Assembly: GCA_017647785.1 (NCBI GenBank)
Contig: JAGCJW010000003.1
Coordinates: forward strand, 1-38,195
Direction: 5' to 3'
DNA: 38,195 bases
Source of the DNA: Bacteroidales bacterium
Lineage (GTDB): Bacteria; Bacteroidota; Bacteroidia; Bacteroidales; P3
Shown: positions 24,501 through 32,977 of the stretch, one piece after another
How positions within the stretch are numbered: position 1 is the first letter of the stretch
Layout of the letters: each line of letters starts with the position of its first letter
Program-made: the position numbers and the translations under genes
The notes under the pieces: model-generated
Seen by the model: the letters and a program-made list of their open reading frames with translations, nothing else
The model's database searches: none
Told to the model about the DNA's origin: nothing

Positions 24501-25565
24501 TTACCCTTCAGATATTAAATCCCATTTGTATTCAACTGCATACATAGCTTCTTCTATTGCATAATCTTTTAAATCATATAGTTTAGACTCCTCTGATTTT
24601 TGATATTGAACTATACGAAATGTACCATCTGATAGTTCTTTTAACTTAAAACGAGACAATAAAATAAAACTTCTATAAACATAGAACCACCCATTATCTA
24701 AATAGAATCCATATCTGTTTTCCCAACTTGTATAGAATGCCTTGGTAATTCTGCGCTTTAGTTCAGAAGTGATAACTTTGTCGGAAAATGGACATGGAGA
24801 ATTGTGCCAAAAATGTTTTTCTACATTTGTCCTTGCATTGTTTTTTGGGAAAAAGGTTCGCTTTATTTTGCTTAGATGGTAGAGAGAATTATCAACAAAA
24901 TTCAAATGTTCTATGTTGCGTCCACCATTGAATTTCTTTTTGACAAAATAATTTTCACACCCATACATTGCATCTGCTAAGGCTGCTGCAAGAATACAAT
25001 TTAAGTTAAGATTACCTTGTTTTTTCACTGCATTATGAATTGCACTGCCGAAATCAAATGAATCATAAAATGAAATCCAAGCACGAACCAAATAACCTAG
25101 CACACCATTCCCACATTTCCAATGTTCTTCTTTTGTAAAAGAACGGAATGTGCCACAAAACTCAACTTGAGCTGCATCATTTTTGCTTGAGCCTGTTCGT
25201 AATTTATAGATTAAGTTGGCTATGAAATTTGAAGCATAGACTTCCTCCTTTTCATCACGTAAACAATAAGTTTGAAGTGCAGGAGAAATATTCTCTTCAT
25301 CATAAATCCAGCCAATAACAATAGATCGCATCAAGTCATACTCTGCATTAATCTTCGCATTACCTATGCCAAAGCGACATTGATGTGCTTGCATAAACTC
25401 ATCTCTTGAAATATTTGGGTTTTCCAAGAGAATCTTAGATGTAAATAGCATAATGTCTGAATAGATAGATTTCTCTGCCACATCTGAAAATAGTTGTGGA
25501 TAAAATTTATCATGTTCGTTTATCCAAGTCCAAGCTGCTAAATCGCCAATAAAAGCACCAATCAT
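24501..25565 (-). CDS. divergent ADP-ribosylglycohydrolase-like protein
   Basis: The 354-residue soluble protein resembles the ADP-ribosylglycohydrolase (DraG/ARH) fold by eye. GAFIGDLAA (3-11) matches the opening GAxxGDxxG. YSDIMLFT (35-42) sits where TDDT is expected. CGNGVLGYLVRA (150-161) matches the GNG-x-x-MR region, and ILAAALADAMYG (190-201) matches the IAAIAGAxxG helix. The metal-ligand motifs look changed: TDDT reads SDIM, and the DTDT before the last helix reads NLNL. It may therefore bind rather than cleave ADP-ribose, or be a distinct enzyme. Translation follows the nuclease gene after 12 nt, so the two are one operon. The family assignment is moderate; a fold search would settle it. 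Confidence 0.55.
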   Translation of the reverse strand: MIGAFIGDLAAWTWINEHDKFYPQLFSDVAEKSIYSDIMLFTSKILLENPNISRDEFMQAHQCRFGIGNAKINAEYDLMRSIVIGWIYDEENISPALQTYCLRDEKEEVYASNFIANLIYKLRTGSSKNDAAQVEFCGTFRSFTKEEHWKCGNGVLGYLVRAWISFYDSFDFGSAIHNAVKKQGNLNLNCILAAALADAMYGCENYFVKKKFNGGRNIEHLNFVDNSLYHLSKIKRTFFPKNNARTNVEKHFWHNSPCPFSDKVITSELKRRITKAFYTSWENRYGFYLDNGWFYVYRSFILLSRFKLKELSDGTFRIVQYQKSEESKLYDLKDYAIEEAMYAVEYKWDLISEG

Positions 25566-25577
25566 GGCTTCTCTTTT

Positions 25578-26528
25578 TTACATATTAGAGTTTGTGTGTG
25601 CTTCTTTTATCAATTTAAAATCTATTTGATAACGATAAAAGTCAATATTAGAACATACAGACAAAGCTCTTTTTAAGCGATTATCAGCTTCTAACCCAAT
25701 AATTAATCCTTTTACTTGCTGATCTTTTTCTAGTAATTCTTCTTGAACATATCCCATATATCTTTGAATTTGACCTATTACAACATCAGAAGCTCTTCCT
25801 CTTTTTAATTCTATTACGAGCATTGTTTTTTTATTTTTGCTAATAGCTAAAATATCAATAGGACCTGTATCTGTCAAATATTGCTGTCCAACCAAAGCCC
25901 CATCTTCTTCATAAATATCATACTTCTTTCCTAGTTCTGTATATTTCCAGTTTTTAACAAGAAAATCTTCCAAATGTTTCTCTAAAGCAAATTCAGAAAC
26001 ATCTTCTACATCAGGAGTTGATGCAGTAATTGTAGTAGGAAATTGCTTGTAAATGAAACTATCTATCTCCTCATGATATGAAGTAATATCGCAACATGTA
26101 CCAATTGATCCCGTTGAACGTTGAAGTTGTTCACTCATTTCAGAGCGTGGAATCACGACAGGAAGCCATTCTACTTTTCTTCTATGAGGTAGCTGTTCTC
26201 CTTTTTTATAGAAATAATTACTTGTTATCTTTCCAACATAGTATTCGCCCTTTCCATTAGACGATAGGACTATATCATCTATTTGCAAACCTTTACAAAC
26301 TGTCCAAAGATTACCACACGCTAAGCCTGCAGCAACTTTTTTCTTATCAGGATGTAAATTCAGCCATATAGGAATATATTGTTTATTGAAATCATGCCAA
26401 TCCTCATGAAGGTTATTTGAAAGATCTTCTTCATTGAGAAAATCTACACCAATAAAACCTTCTGATTTGCAAAGTTCAGCATAACACCCTGCTTTACCTA
26501 ACATTATTCTATTATATTTCTTTCCCAT
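25578..26528 (-). CDS. NucS/DUF91-type PD-(D/E)XK nuclease with N-terminal reader-like domain
   Basis: The 316-residue protein has two parts. Residues about 1-125 form an unassigned domain (FIGVDF, KKVAAGLACGNLWTVCKGLQIDDIVL, YYVGKIT, LPHRRKVEWL) that looks like the PUA/EVE-type modules beside modification-dependent restriction enzymes. Residues about 175-310 are a nuclease core: helix FALEKHLEDFLVKNW with Glu183, GPIDILAI with Asp225, VIELKRG with Glu240 and Lys242, and GQIQRYMGY with Gln253. These are the PD-(D/E)XK residues of the NucS/DUF91 group. It should cut or bind DNA, possibly modified or damaged. First gene of the repeat-bounded cassette. Confidence 0.8.
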   Translation of the reverse strand: MGKKYNRIMLGKAGCYAELCKSEGFIGVDFLNEEDLSNNLHEDWHDFNKQYIPIWLNLHPDKKKVAAGLACGNLWTVCKGLQIDDIVLSSNGKGEYYVGKITSNYFYKKGEQLPHRRKVEWLPVVIPRSEMSEQLQRSTGSIGTCCDITSYHEEIDSFIYKQFPTTITASTPDVEDVSEFALEKHLEDFLVKNWKYTELGKKYDIYEEDGALVGQQYLTDTGPIDILAISKNKKTMLVIELKRGRASDVVIGQIQRYMGYVQEELLEKDQQVKGLIIGLEADNRLKRALSVCSNIDFYRYQIDFKLIKEAHTNSNM

Positions 26529-26581
26529 ATATTACTTTTTATTATCCTCAATCAATAAAAAATATAAATATTAACTAATGG

Positions 26582-26589
26582 CAAAGATA
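26582..26589 (-). promoter_or_regulatory. -7 promoter element of the nuclease/ARH-like cassette
   Basis: TATCTTTG on the minus strand, 53 nt before ATG 26528. It is inside the direct repeats, so the cassette carries its own promoter. Confidence 0.55.
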
Positions 26590-26634
26590 CGAAAACTAAT
26601 CAGAAAATATATATCGTATTAATTTTGATAATTA

Positions 26635-26657
26635 GGATAGCAATGTTTTTTTGTTTT
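26635..26657. repeat. 23-bp direct repeat, right copy (cassette boundary)
   Basis: Perfect match to 24435-24457. It lacks the paired upstream arm, so it is not itself a terminator and looks like a duplicated fragment. Confidence 0.9.
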
Positions 26658-26718
26658 ATTGGATTTTTATTTGAAATTTAGAAATTGAAACTTTATTTTC
26701 AAATCGTTTTTTCTTGAT

Positions 26719-26802
26719 GAAAATCTATTTTCTCTTTGAGAAAATGAATTGTCTCTTGAAGAAAACGGATTATCTCTTTGAAAAAACAAAAGAATTCTTT
26801 GA
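26719..26802 (+). repeat. 21-nt degenerate repeat array 2 (four units)
   Basis: Units begin at 26719, 26740, 26761 and 26782. Ends read CTTTGA, CTTGAA, CTTTGA and CTTTGA in perfect 21-nt phase. The first three open GAAAA and the last opens AAAAA. The array is nearly identical, unit by unit, to array 3 (37844) and to array 1 in reverse (12423 to 12340). It lies in the 548-bp gap between the cassette and pyrC. The rest of that gap holds the 23-bp repeat, AT-rich DNA and tRNA-Val. Confidence 0.9.
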
Positions 26803-26892
26803 AAAATAGAAAGCCTTATAAAGAAAAGGAATCTTTAAAAGGCATTTAAACGGACTTTAAACAATGTTTAAATTATCAAAAACTATATAAAC

Positions 26893-26926
26893 AAAAAAAG
26901 CGATCGCATCTTTGCAATCGCTTTTT
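26893..26926 (-). terminator. terminator of tRNA-Val
   Basis: On the minus strand AAAAAGCGAT and ATCGCTTTTTTT are inverted repeats, just downstream of the tRNA and ending in a T-run. Confidence 0.75.
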
Positions 26927-26931
26927 CTTTG

Positions 26932-27006
26932 TGGGAGTAATAGGATTCGAACCTATGACCCTCTGCTTGTAAGGCAGATGCTCTAAACCAACTGAGCTAT
27001 ACTCCC
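26932..27006 (-). tRNA. tRNA-Val (anticodon UAC)
   Basis: 75-nt tRNA on the minus strand. Acceptor GGGAGTA (27006-27000) pairs with TACTCCC (26939-26933), with A as discriminator. The D-arm has AGCTCAGTTGGTT. The anticodon stem CTGCC/AAGCAG region encloses CTTACAA with anticodon TAC, and the T-loop is GGTTCGAATCC. CCA is not encoded. Confidence 0.96.
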
Positions 27007-27020
27007 CTTGTTTGCGAATG

Positions 27021-27052
27021 CAAAGATACAAGCTTTTTTTTTACCTACCAAA
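27021..27052 (-). promoter_or_regulatory. tRNA-Val promoter
   Basis: TTTG (27052-27049) and TATCTTTG (27028-27021) are separated by 20 nt and end 14 nt before the tRNA. Confidence 0.65.
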
Positions 27053-27076
27053 TTTTTTCAAGAAAAAAATTATTTT

Positions 27077-28405
27077 TTATACTTTCATGGCCATTTTTTT
27101 ATCTAAAACCTTACCATTTTCAAAAACTTTCTCTCCATTTAAATATGTATAAATCACTTTATTAGAAAAAGCTTCACCTTCTAAAGGAGACCATTTACAT
27201 TTATAGTAAATATTTTCTTTATTTATTGTAGTTTTTTGCTTCAAATCCACAAAAACGAAGTCTGCAAAGTAGTTTTCTCTAATAAATCCTCTATCTTTTA
27301 TTGAAAATAATGTAGCAGGATTGTGAGACATTTTCTCTACAAGCTTCTCTATTGATATTACATCTTGTTCAACCAAAGACAACATTATAAGCAAAGAATG
27401 TTGGATTGACGGCATTCCTGATGGCGCTTCAAAGTATGATTTATTTTTTTCTTCCCATAAGTGAGGCGCATGATCGGTTGCAATAATATCTATTTTATCT
27501 TCTCTTAAGGCCTGTCTTAAAGCTTCTCTGTCTGCTTTTGTTTTAATAGAGGGATTACACTTTATTTGATTTTGATATTTTTCAAAATCCTCATCACAAA
27601 ACCACAAGTGGTTTGGGCTGACTTCTGCAGTGATAAACTTTGTACCTACTTCACCTTGTTCCAATAAATCTAACTCTTCTTTTGTACTTATGTGAGCAAT
27701 ATGGAGTCTTGCTTTGTGTTTTTTCGCTAATTCAATAGCAAAAGATGTTGATTTAAAACAAGCCTCTGCACTTCTAACTAAAGGATGAATACTTGCTGGA
27801 GCAGTTTTCCCCTCGTAAAGAGCTTTATAATGAGCAGTATTTGATTTTATTATACTTTCATCTTCACAATGAGCAGAAATAATCGTATTACTACCAGAAA
27901 ATATTCCTTCTAATATTTCTTGATTATCCACAAGCATATTACCCGTAGAAGAGCCCAAGAACAATTTTAATCCACAATAATCTTCTTTTTCAATATTTTG
28001 TATTTCCGAAAGATTATTATTTGTTAATCCAAGGAAAAGTCCGTAATTGCAATACATATTATCTTTTGCTAACGCCAACTTTTGCTTCAAAGCCTCTTTA
28101 GTCGTAGTCATAGGATTTGTATTTGGCATTTCTAAAACAGTAGTAACACCTCCTGCTAATGCAGCTTTAGACTCTGACATCATATTTGCTTTATGCTCCA
28201 AACCTGGTTCCCTAAAATGAACATGAGCATCTATTACTCCAGGTAGCAAAATTAATCCTGTGCAATCAATATATTCGGTATTTAAAGGCAAATCGGATAA
28301 AGGAGATTTGCTAATCTTCTCTATCCGATTTGATTTTACCAATATATTGAGAACTTCTGTTTTGCCTTCATTTACAGTCAAGGCATTCTCAAAATATTTA
28401 TACAT
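27077..28405 (-). CDS. pyrC: dihydroorotase (class I type)
   Basis: This 442-residue amidohydrolase interconverts carbamoyl aspartate and dihydroorotate in pyrimidine synthesis. The metal site shows DAHVHFREPG (His61, His63), GLKLFLGS with the lysine expected to be carbamylated, SAHCEDE, HIAHIST and ATDHAPH. A full set of metal ligands argues for an active enzyme rather than a PyrC-like pseudoenzyme. The start overlaps the 3' end of the zinc-ribbon gene by 8 nt, so the two are translationally coupled. It is last in a four-gene operon. Confidence 0.95.
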   Translation of the reverse strand: MYKYFENALTVNEGKTEVLNILVKSNRIEKISKSPLSDLPLNTEYIDCTGLILLPGVIDAHVHFREPGLEHKANMMSESKAALAGGVTTVLEMPNTNPMTTTKEALKQKLALAKDNMYCNYGLFLGLTNNNLSEIQNIEKEDYCGLKLFLGSSTGNMLVDNQEILEGIFSGSNTIISAHCEDESIIKSNTAHYKALYEGKTAPASIHPLVRSAEACFKSTSFAIELAKKHKARLHIAHISTKEELDLLEQGEVGTKFITAEVSPNHLWFCDEDFEKYQNQIKCNPSIKTKADREALRQALREDKIDIIATDHAPHLWEEKNKSYFEAPSGMPSIQHSLLIMLSLVEQDVISIEKLVEKMSHNPATLFSIKDRGFIRENYFADFVFVDLKQKTTINKENIYYKCKWSPLEGEAFSNKVIYTYLNGEKVFENGKVLDKKMAMKV

Positions 28406-29219
28406 TTTCTTCTGCTGATAATTCTGATTGTACTTCTGCTGCTATTGATTCATCTACAAGAATTCTTCCACAATACTCACAAACTATGATTTTCTTATGC
28501 ATTCTTATATCCATTTGTCTTTGATGTGGAATTTTATTAAAGCAACCTCCACAAGCATCTCTATCAACAGTTACAACAGCTAATCCATTTCTTGCATTAG
28601 AACGTATTCTCTTGAATGCTGTAAGATATCTTTCTTCTATTAACTTTTCGTTTTGCTCTGCTTTTTCCAAAAGAGCTTTTTCTTTCTCTTCTGTTTCTTT
28701 TATGATTTCATCAAGCTCAGACTTCTTTTGTTCTAGATCAGCCATTTTTTCTTCATATAATTCATTATACTTTTCAATTTCTGAATTATATGTTTCTATA
28801 TGAGCATTGAAATCTCTTATTCTTTTTTCGCAAAGTTGCTTTTCTAATTCTTGAAACTCTATTTCTTTTGACAACGATTCGTACTCTCTGTTATTTCTAA
28901 CATTGTTTTGTTGATCAGAATACTTGTTAATCAAAGCATCACATTCTTGCATTTGTATTTTCTTTTCTGAGATAGATTCTTTCAAAGATTCTATCTCTGC
29001 TTTGATTTTTCCGATTCTTGTTAATAAACCTTCAGTTTCGTCTTCAAGGTCTTGTACTTCCAAAGGCAATTCCCCTCTAATAATTCTGATTTTGTCAATT
29101 TGAGAATCAATTTGTTGCAATCTGTAAAGAGCAATCAATCTGTTTTCTACTGCTAAGTCAGCTTCCTCACTTCTAAGAACAGTTTTTGGAGCAACTTCTT
29201 CTTTAACTTTCTTTGCCAT
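28398..29219 (-). CDS. coiled-coil protein with C4 zinc ribbon (CT398/CdsZ-like)
   Basis: The 273-residue cytoplasmic protein has a long antiparallel-looking coiled coil (about 40-205, rich in Glu, Lys and Ile). A C-terminal zinc ribbon follows: ACGGCFNKIP and CEYCGRILV supply four cysteines. Homologues are widespread beside nif3 in Bacteroidota; the function is poorly known and is suspected to involve nucleic acid or chaperone-like roles. It starts 15 nt after nif3 and overlaps pyrC. Confidence 0.88.
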   Translation of the reverse strand: MAKKVKEEVAPKTVLRSEEADLAVENRLIALYRLQQIDSQIDKIRIIRGELPLEVQDLEDETEGLLTRIGKIKAEIESLKESISEKKIQMQECDALINKYSDQQNNVRNNREYESLSKEIEFQELEKQLCEKRIRDFNAHIETYNSEIEKYNELYEEKMADLEQKKSELDEIIKETEEKEKALLEKAEQNEKLIEERYLTAFKRIRSNARNGLAVVTVDRDACGGCFNKIPHQRQMDIRMHKKIIVCEYCGRILVDESIAAEVQSELSAEENV

Positions 29220-29234
29220 TTATGTTGTGTATTT

Positions 29235-30041
29235 TTAAATATTCTTTATATGATTGGCACTATTATCCAAAATTAAGGGTACAAAATTACAAAATTTTTC
29301 TGATAATAAAGAAATTAGATATTCTTTTATAAAAGATTCACTTTCAAAGTGCCCTACATCAGCAAGAATTATTCGATTTTCGCAATCCAAAAACTGATGA
29401 TATTTCACATCTCCTGTAAGGAAACAATCAGCATTTGCATTTAAAGCATCTTCTGTAAAATCAGTTCCACTACCACCACATAAAGCTACCGTCTTTATAG
29501 TATCTTTTTTACCTTTAACGTATTTTATATTGTGAAGATTTAGTATGTTTTTAACCTCTAAAAGAAATTCTTCAGCGCCTTTCTCTTCTTGCAACTCTCC
29601 TATTGCACCTAATCCAAAATAACCGGCATCTGGTATATTTTCTTTATGCAAAGCTCTTATGTTTATTAAACCTATTTTTTCTGCAAACATCGTATTAACA
29701 CCCATATCTGCTGCAGAGTCTAAATTTGTGTGGGCTGCATACAATGCTATATCATTTTTTATTGCTTTCAATAGCGCTTTTGTAGTATTTTCATCGTTAG
29801 TAAATTTTTTTAGAGCTTTATAAATCAAAGGATGATGCGAAACAATAAAATTACAATTATTCTTTATGGCATTTTCTATTACATCACAATCAACATCAAA
29901 ACAAACATAGATACCACTACATTTTTTCTCTTTTTCTCCAAATAACAATCCTGCATTATCATAGCTCTCTTGCCAAGACAAAGGTATTGTTTCATCAAGA
30001 AAAGCCGCCACATCTCCTATTGTTATAGTTGTTTTTCCCAT
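29235..30041 (-). CDS. Nif3-like dinuclear metal centre hexameric protein
   Basis: The 268-residue NIF3/YbgI family protein shows the metal ligands SHHPLIY, AAHTNLDSA and the C-terminal ADVGHFESE. GDVAAFLDETIPLSWQESYDNAGLL is a typical opening. Many Bacteroidota homologues are about 100 residues longer because of a PII-like insert; this one lacks it. Family members are sometimes annotated as GTP cyclohydrolase I type 2, but their reaction is unsettled. It begins 1 nt after the RluA-like gene ends. Confidence 0.93.
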   Translation of the reverse strand: MGKTTITIGDVAAFLDETIPLSWQESYDNAGLLFGEKEKKCSGIYVCFDVDCDVIENAIKNNCNFIVSHHPLIYKALKKFTNDENTTKALLKAIKNDIALYAAHTNLDSAADMGVNTMFAEKIGLINIRALHKENIPDAGYFGLGAIGELQEEKGAEEFLLEVKNILNLHNIKYVKGKKDTIKTVALCGGSGTDFTEDALNANADCFLTGDVKYHQFLDCENRIILADVGHFESESFIKEYLISLLSEKFCNFVPLILDNSANHIKNI

Positions 30042-30042
30042 T

Positions 30043-30891
30043 TTATTTCACAGTTTTATAAGGTTTGTTTATATTGCTAAATCCTTTTGGAAGATTCATA
30101 GTAATTTTAATTGATTTTTGAGTATATGGGTGACGGAAACTTATTGCATTACAACAAAGTTTTAAAAAATTGTTTTCAAATCTCACATCTCCATAAGTCA
30201 AGTCTGCAAGTATAGGATTACCCTTTTGAGCAAAAGCTTGTCTACACACCAAACTATTTAAACCAAATCCTGAAACATTTACTAAACTAAAACTTTCATC
30301 AAAACAATCTAATGATTCAACGAATTGATAATTCATTTTAATTTTTTCCTCATCTAATTCAAAAACAAAAGTTTCGTTTTTATGTTTTAGCGGATTTTGC
30401 AATATACTAACATAGTTTAATTCCACCTGATTCCATAAATTAATCATTTTTTGTTGAGCATGTTTTGTTCGAGCAAATATACAAAGACCTGCTTCTTGAT
30501 TATCCATAGAATGAATTAAGAATAAACTTTGCTGATTCCCGTATTTACGTTTAAGGTAAGATAAAGTTAAATCGAATAAAGATTTCCCTCTACCATTTGT
30601 TTTTGAAGAATAATTAACTCCCGCACTTTTGTTAATGATTATAAAGAATTCATCTTCAAACAATACAGGGAAATAACTTCTTTCTTTTCTTATTCTGCTA
30701 CCCCCTGTGTACTTTTCATACTCTACACATTCTCCTTTTTTAAGGATTAATTCAGGACTTTTAACTACTGCACCTTTGTATGTTATGCAACCATACATTA
30801 TCATTTTTTTTGCTTTCGTTATTGAAGTTTGTGGAAACTCCGCAAGCAACAACTTTAATAAAGAAATATTTTCTTTTGCTGTAATTTTCAT
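30043..30891 (-). CDS. RluA-type pseudouridine synthase-like protein with divergent active-site motif
   Basis: The 282-residue protein has an N-terminal S4-like RNA-binding segment (about 1-60: SLLKLLLAEFP..., KKMIMYGCITYKGAVV). An RluA-like catalytic domain follows (FEDEFFIIINKSAGV, then HSMDNQEAGLCIFARTK). In normal enzymes that motif is HRLDxxTSGL. Here Asp130 is kept, but the Arg and the Thr-Ser are replaced. The usual C-terminal ADLTYG and FRHP elements are present. It may modify rRNA or tRNA with altered specificity, or be a non-catalytic relative. First gene of the nif3-pyrC operon. Confidence 0.8.
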   Translation of the reverse strand: MKITAKENISLLKLLLAEFPQTSITKAKKMIMYGCITYKGAVVKSPELILKKGECVEYEKYTGGSRIRKERSYFPVLFEDEFFIIINKSAGVNYSSKTNGRGKSLFDLTLSYLKRKYGNQQSLFLIHSMDNQEAGLCIFARTKHAQQKMINLWNQVELNYVSILQNPLKHKNETFVFELDEEKIKMNYQFVESLDCFDESFSLVNVSGFGLNSLVCRQAFAQKGNPILADLTYGDVRFENNFLKLCCNAISFRHPYTQKSIKITMNLPKGFSNINKPYKTVK

Positions 30892-30913
30892 AATTTTAAA
30901 AGTAGATTATTAA

Positions 30914-30957
30914 AAAATAGAACGAAGCCTCAAAGAGATGAAACTTCGTTCTATTTT
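30914..30957 (-). terminator. terminator of gap
   Basis: AAATAGAACGAAG and CTTCGTTCTATTT form a stem with a T-run on the minus-strand side, 19 nt after the gap stop. It also separates gap from the downstream operon starting at 30891. Confidence 0.85.
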
Positions 30958-30975
30958 TATGAAACTTGATTTTAA

Positions 30976-31995
<1,020 letters not shown>

Positions 31996-32026
31996 TTAAA
32001 ATATTAAAAACTAATAAAAATTAGTG

Positions 32027-32057
32027 CAAAATTATAACTTATTTCTGCAAGCGCAAA
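32027..32057 (-). promoter_or_regulatory. gap promoter, TTTG-N19-TAnnTTTG
   Basis: On the minus strand TTTG (32057-32054) and TAATTTTG (32034-32027) are 19 nt apart, an exact Bacteroidota promoter, about 43 nt before ATG 31983. Confidence 0.75.
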
Positions 32058-32084
32058 ATTAATTACTATAAAAAGACTTTTCTG

Positions 32085-32795
32085 TTATCTTTCTAAGGTT
32101 ATTTGTCTGAATATTTTCTCTAAATTTTCTCCCGCAGCAAGATGTTTTGTTTCATCATCTGCCACTAATTTGCCATTGTTTATAATTATAACTCTTGAGC
32201 ACACTGCTTCTACTTCTTGCATTATATGAGTAGATAACAAAACTGTTTTTGTTTGTCCTACCTTTTTAATCAATTCTCTTACTTCAACTAATTGATTAGG
32301 GTCTAAACCTGTTGTTGGTTCGTCAAGAATAAGAACTTTAGGATCATGAATCAAAGCTTGCGCAATACCAACTCTTTGCTTGTACCCTTTACTAAGCATT
32401 GAAATTTTCTTATTTACTTCCTTACTTATCCCTGTAAGTTCTATCATTTCTTCAACCCTTTGTTTTCTAATTTTCTTATCTATTTTGTGAATTCCTGCAA
32501 TAAACATCAAAAATTCCCTAACATACATATCGTAATACAAAGGATTTTGTTCAGGCAAGTAGCCAATATTTGCACGAACTTGCATTGGATCATCAAAAAT
32601 ATCATATCCGCACACCTTTACTTCGCCCTCTGTTGGAGGAATAAAGCAAGTTAAAATCTTCATCATTGTAGATTTTCCTGCGCCGTTGGGTCCTAACAAT
32701 CCAACCACTTGCCCTTGCTCTATTTCAATATTTATATTGTCAAGAGCCTTTTGTTCTCCATATATTTTCGTAAGATTCTTAATAGAAATAGACAT
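32085..32795 (-). CDS. gldA: ABC transporter ATP-binding protein, GldA-like
   Basis: The start at 32795 (MSISIKNLTKIYG) fits the family; the reading from 32846 adds a non-homologous leader. It gives 236 residues. Walker A is GPNGAGKST, the signature is MLSKGYKQRVGIAQAL, Walker B is VLILDEPT, and STHIMQEV holds the switch His. It is close to GldA, the ATPase of the GldA-GldF-GldG transporter of gliding and T9SS-bearing Bacteroidota. The permease genes gldF and gldG are not adjacent, so a generic ABC-2 ATPase remains possible. Confidence 0.8.
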   Translation of the reverse strand: MSISIKNLTKIYGEQKALDNINIEIEQGQVVGLLGPNGAGKSTMMKILTCFIPPTEGEVKVCGYDIFDDPMQVRANIGYLPEQNPLYYDMYVREFLMFIAGIHKIDKKIRKQRVEEMIELTGISKEVNKKISMLSKGYKQRVGIAQALIHDPKVLILDEPTTGLDPNQLVEVRELIKKVGQTKTVLLSTHIMQEVEAVCSRVIIINNGKLVADDETKHLAAGENLEKIFRQITLER

Positions 32796-32854
32796 AATCA
32801 AAACTTGTTTTTCAACTTGCGAAATTACAAAATAAAGTAAACACAAAAACGATT

Positions 32855-32923
32855 CTTTGATTTATTTTTTTCTTTCTTTGAAAAAATTTATTTTTTCTTT
32901 GATTTATTTTTCTCTTTCTTTGA
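32855..32923 (+). repeat. 21-nt degenerate repeat array 5, between gldA and purH
   Basis: CTTTGA occurs at 32855, 32876, 32897 and 32918, each step exactly 21 nt, in T-rich spacers. The sequence between the cores differs from arrays 1-3, but the period and core are the same. It lies in a divergent promoter region immediately upstream of the purH -7 box. Confidence 0.8.
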
Positions 32924-32932
32924 CTTATTTCT

Positions 32933-32940
32933 TATCTTTG
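32933..32940 (+). promoter_or_regulatory. -7 element of purH (TATCTTTG)
   Basis: Matches TAnnTTTG, 37 nt before ATG 32978. Its CTTTG is 18 nt beyond the last CTTTGA of the 21-nt array, almost in register with it. Confidence 0.55.
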
Positions 32941-32977
32941 CAAGCTAAAATAGTTTGTAATTTAATTCAGAGAAGAA

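Noticed and set aside
26635..26657. Right 23-bp repeat as a terminator of the nuclease operon or of tRNA-Val
   Set aside because: It has only the T-rich arm of the pyrF hairpin, no complementary arm nearby, and lies upstream of the nuclease promoter.
26719..26802. 21-nt arrays read as a CRISPR array
   Set aside because: There are no separate conserved repeats and variable spacers: the whole 21-nt unit is degenerate and contiguous, and no cas gene is present.
27077..28405. Possible inactive dihydroorotase paralogue
   Set aside because: All metal-binding motifs, including the HVH pair and the carbamylated-lysine region, are present.
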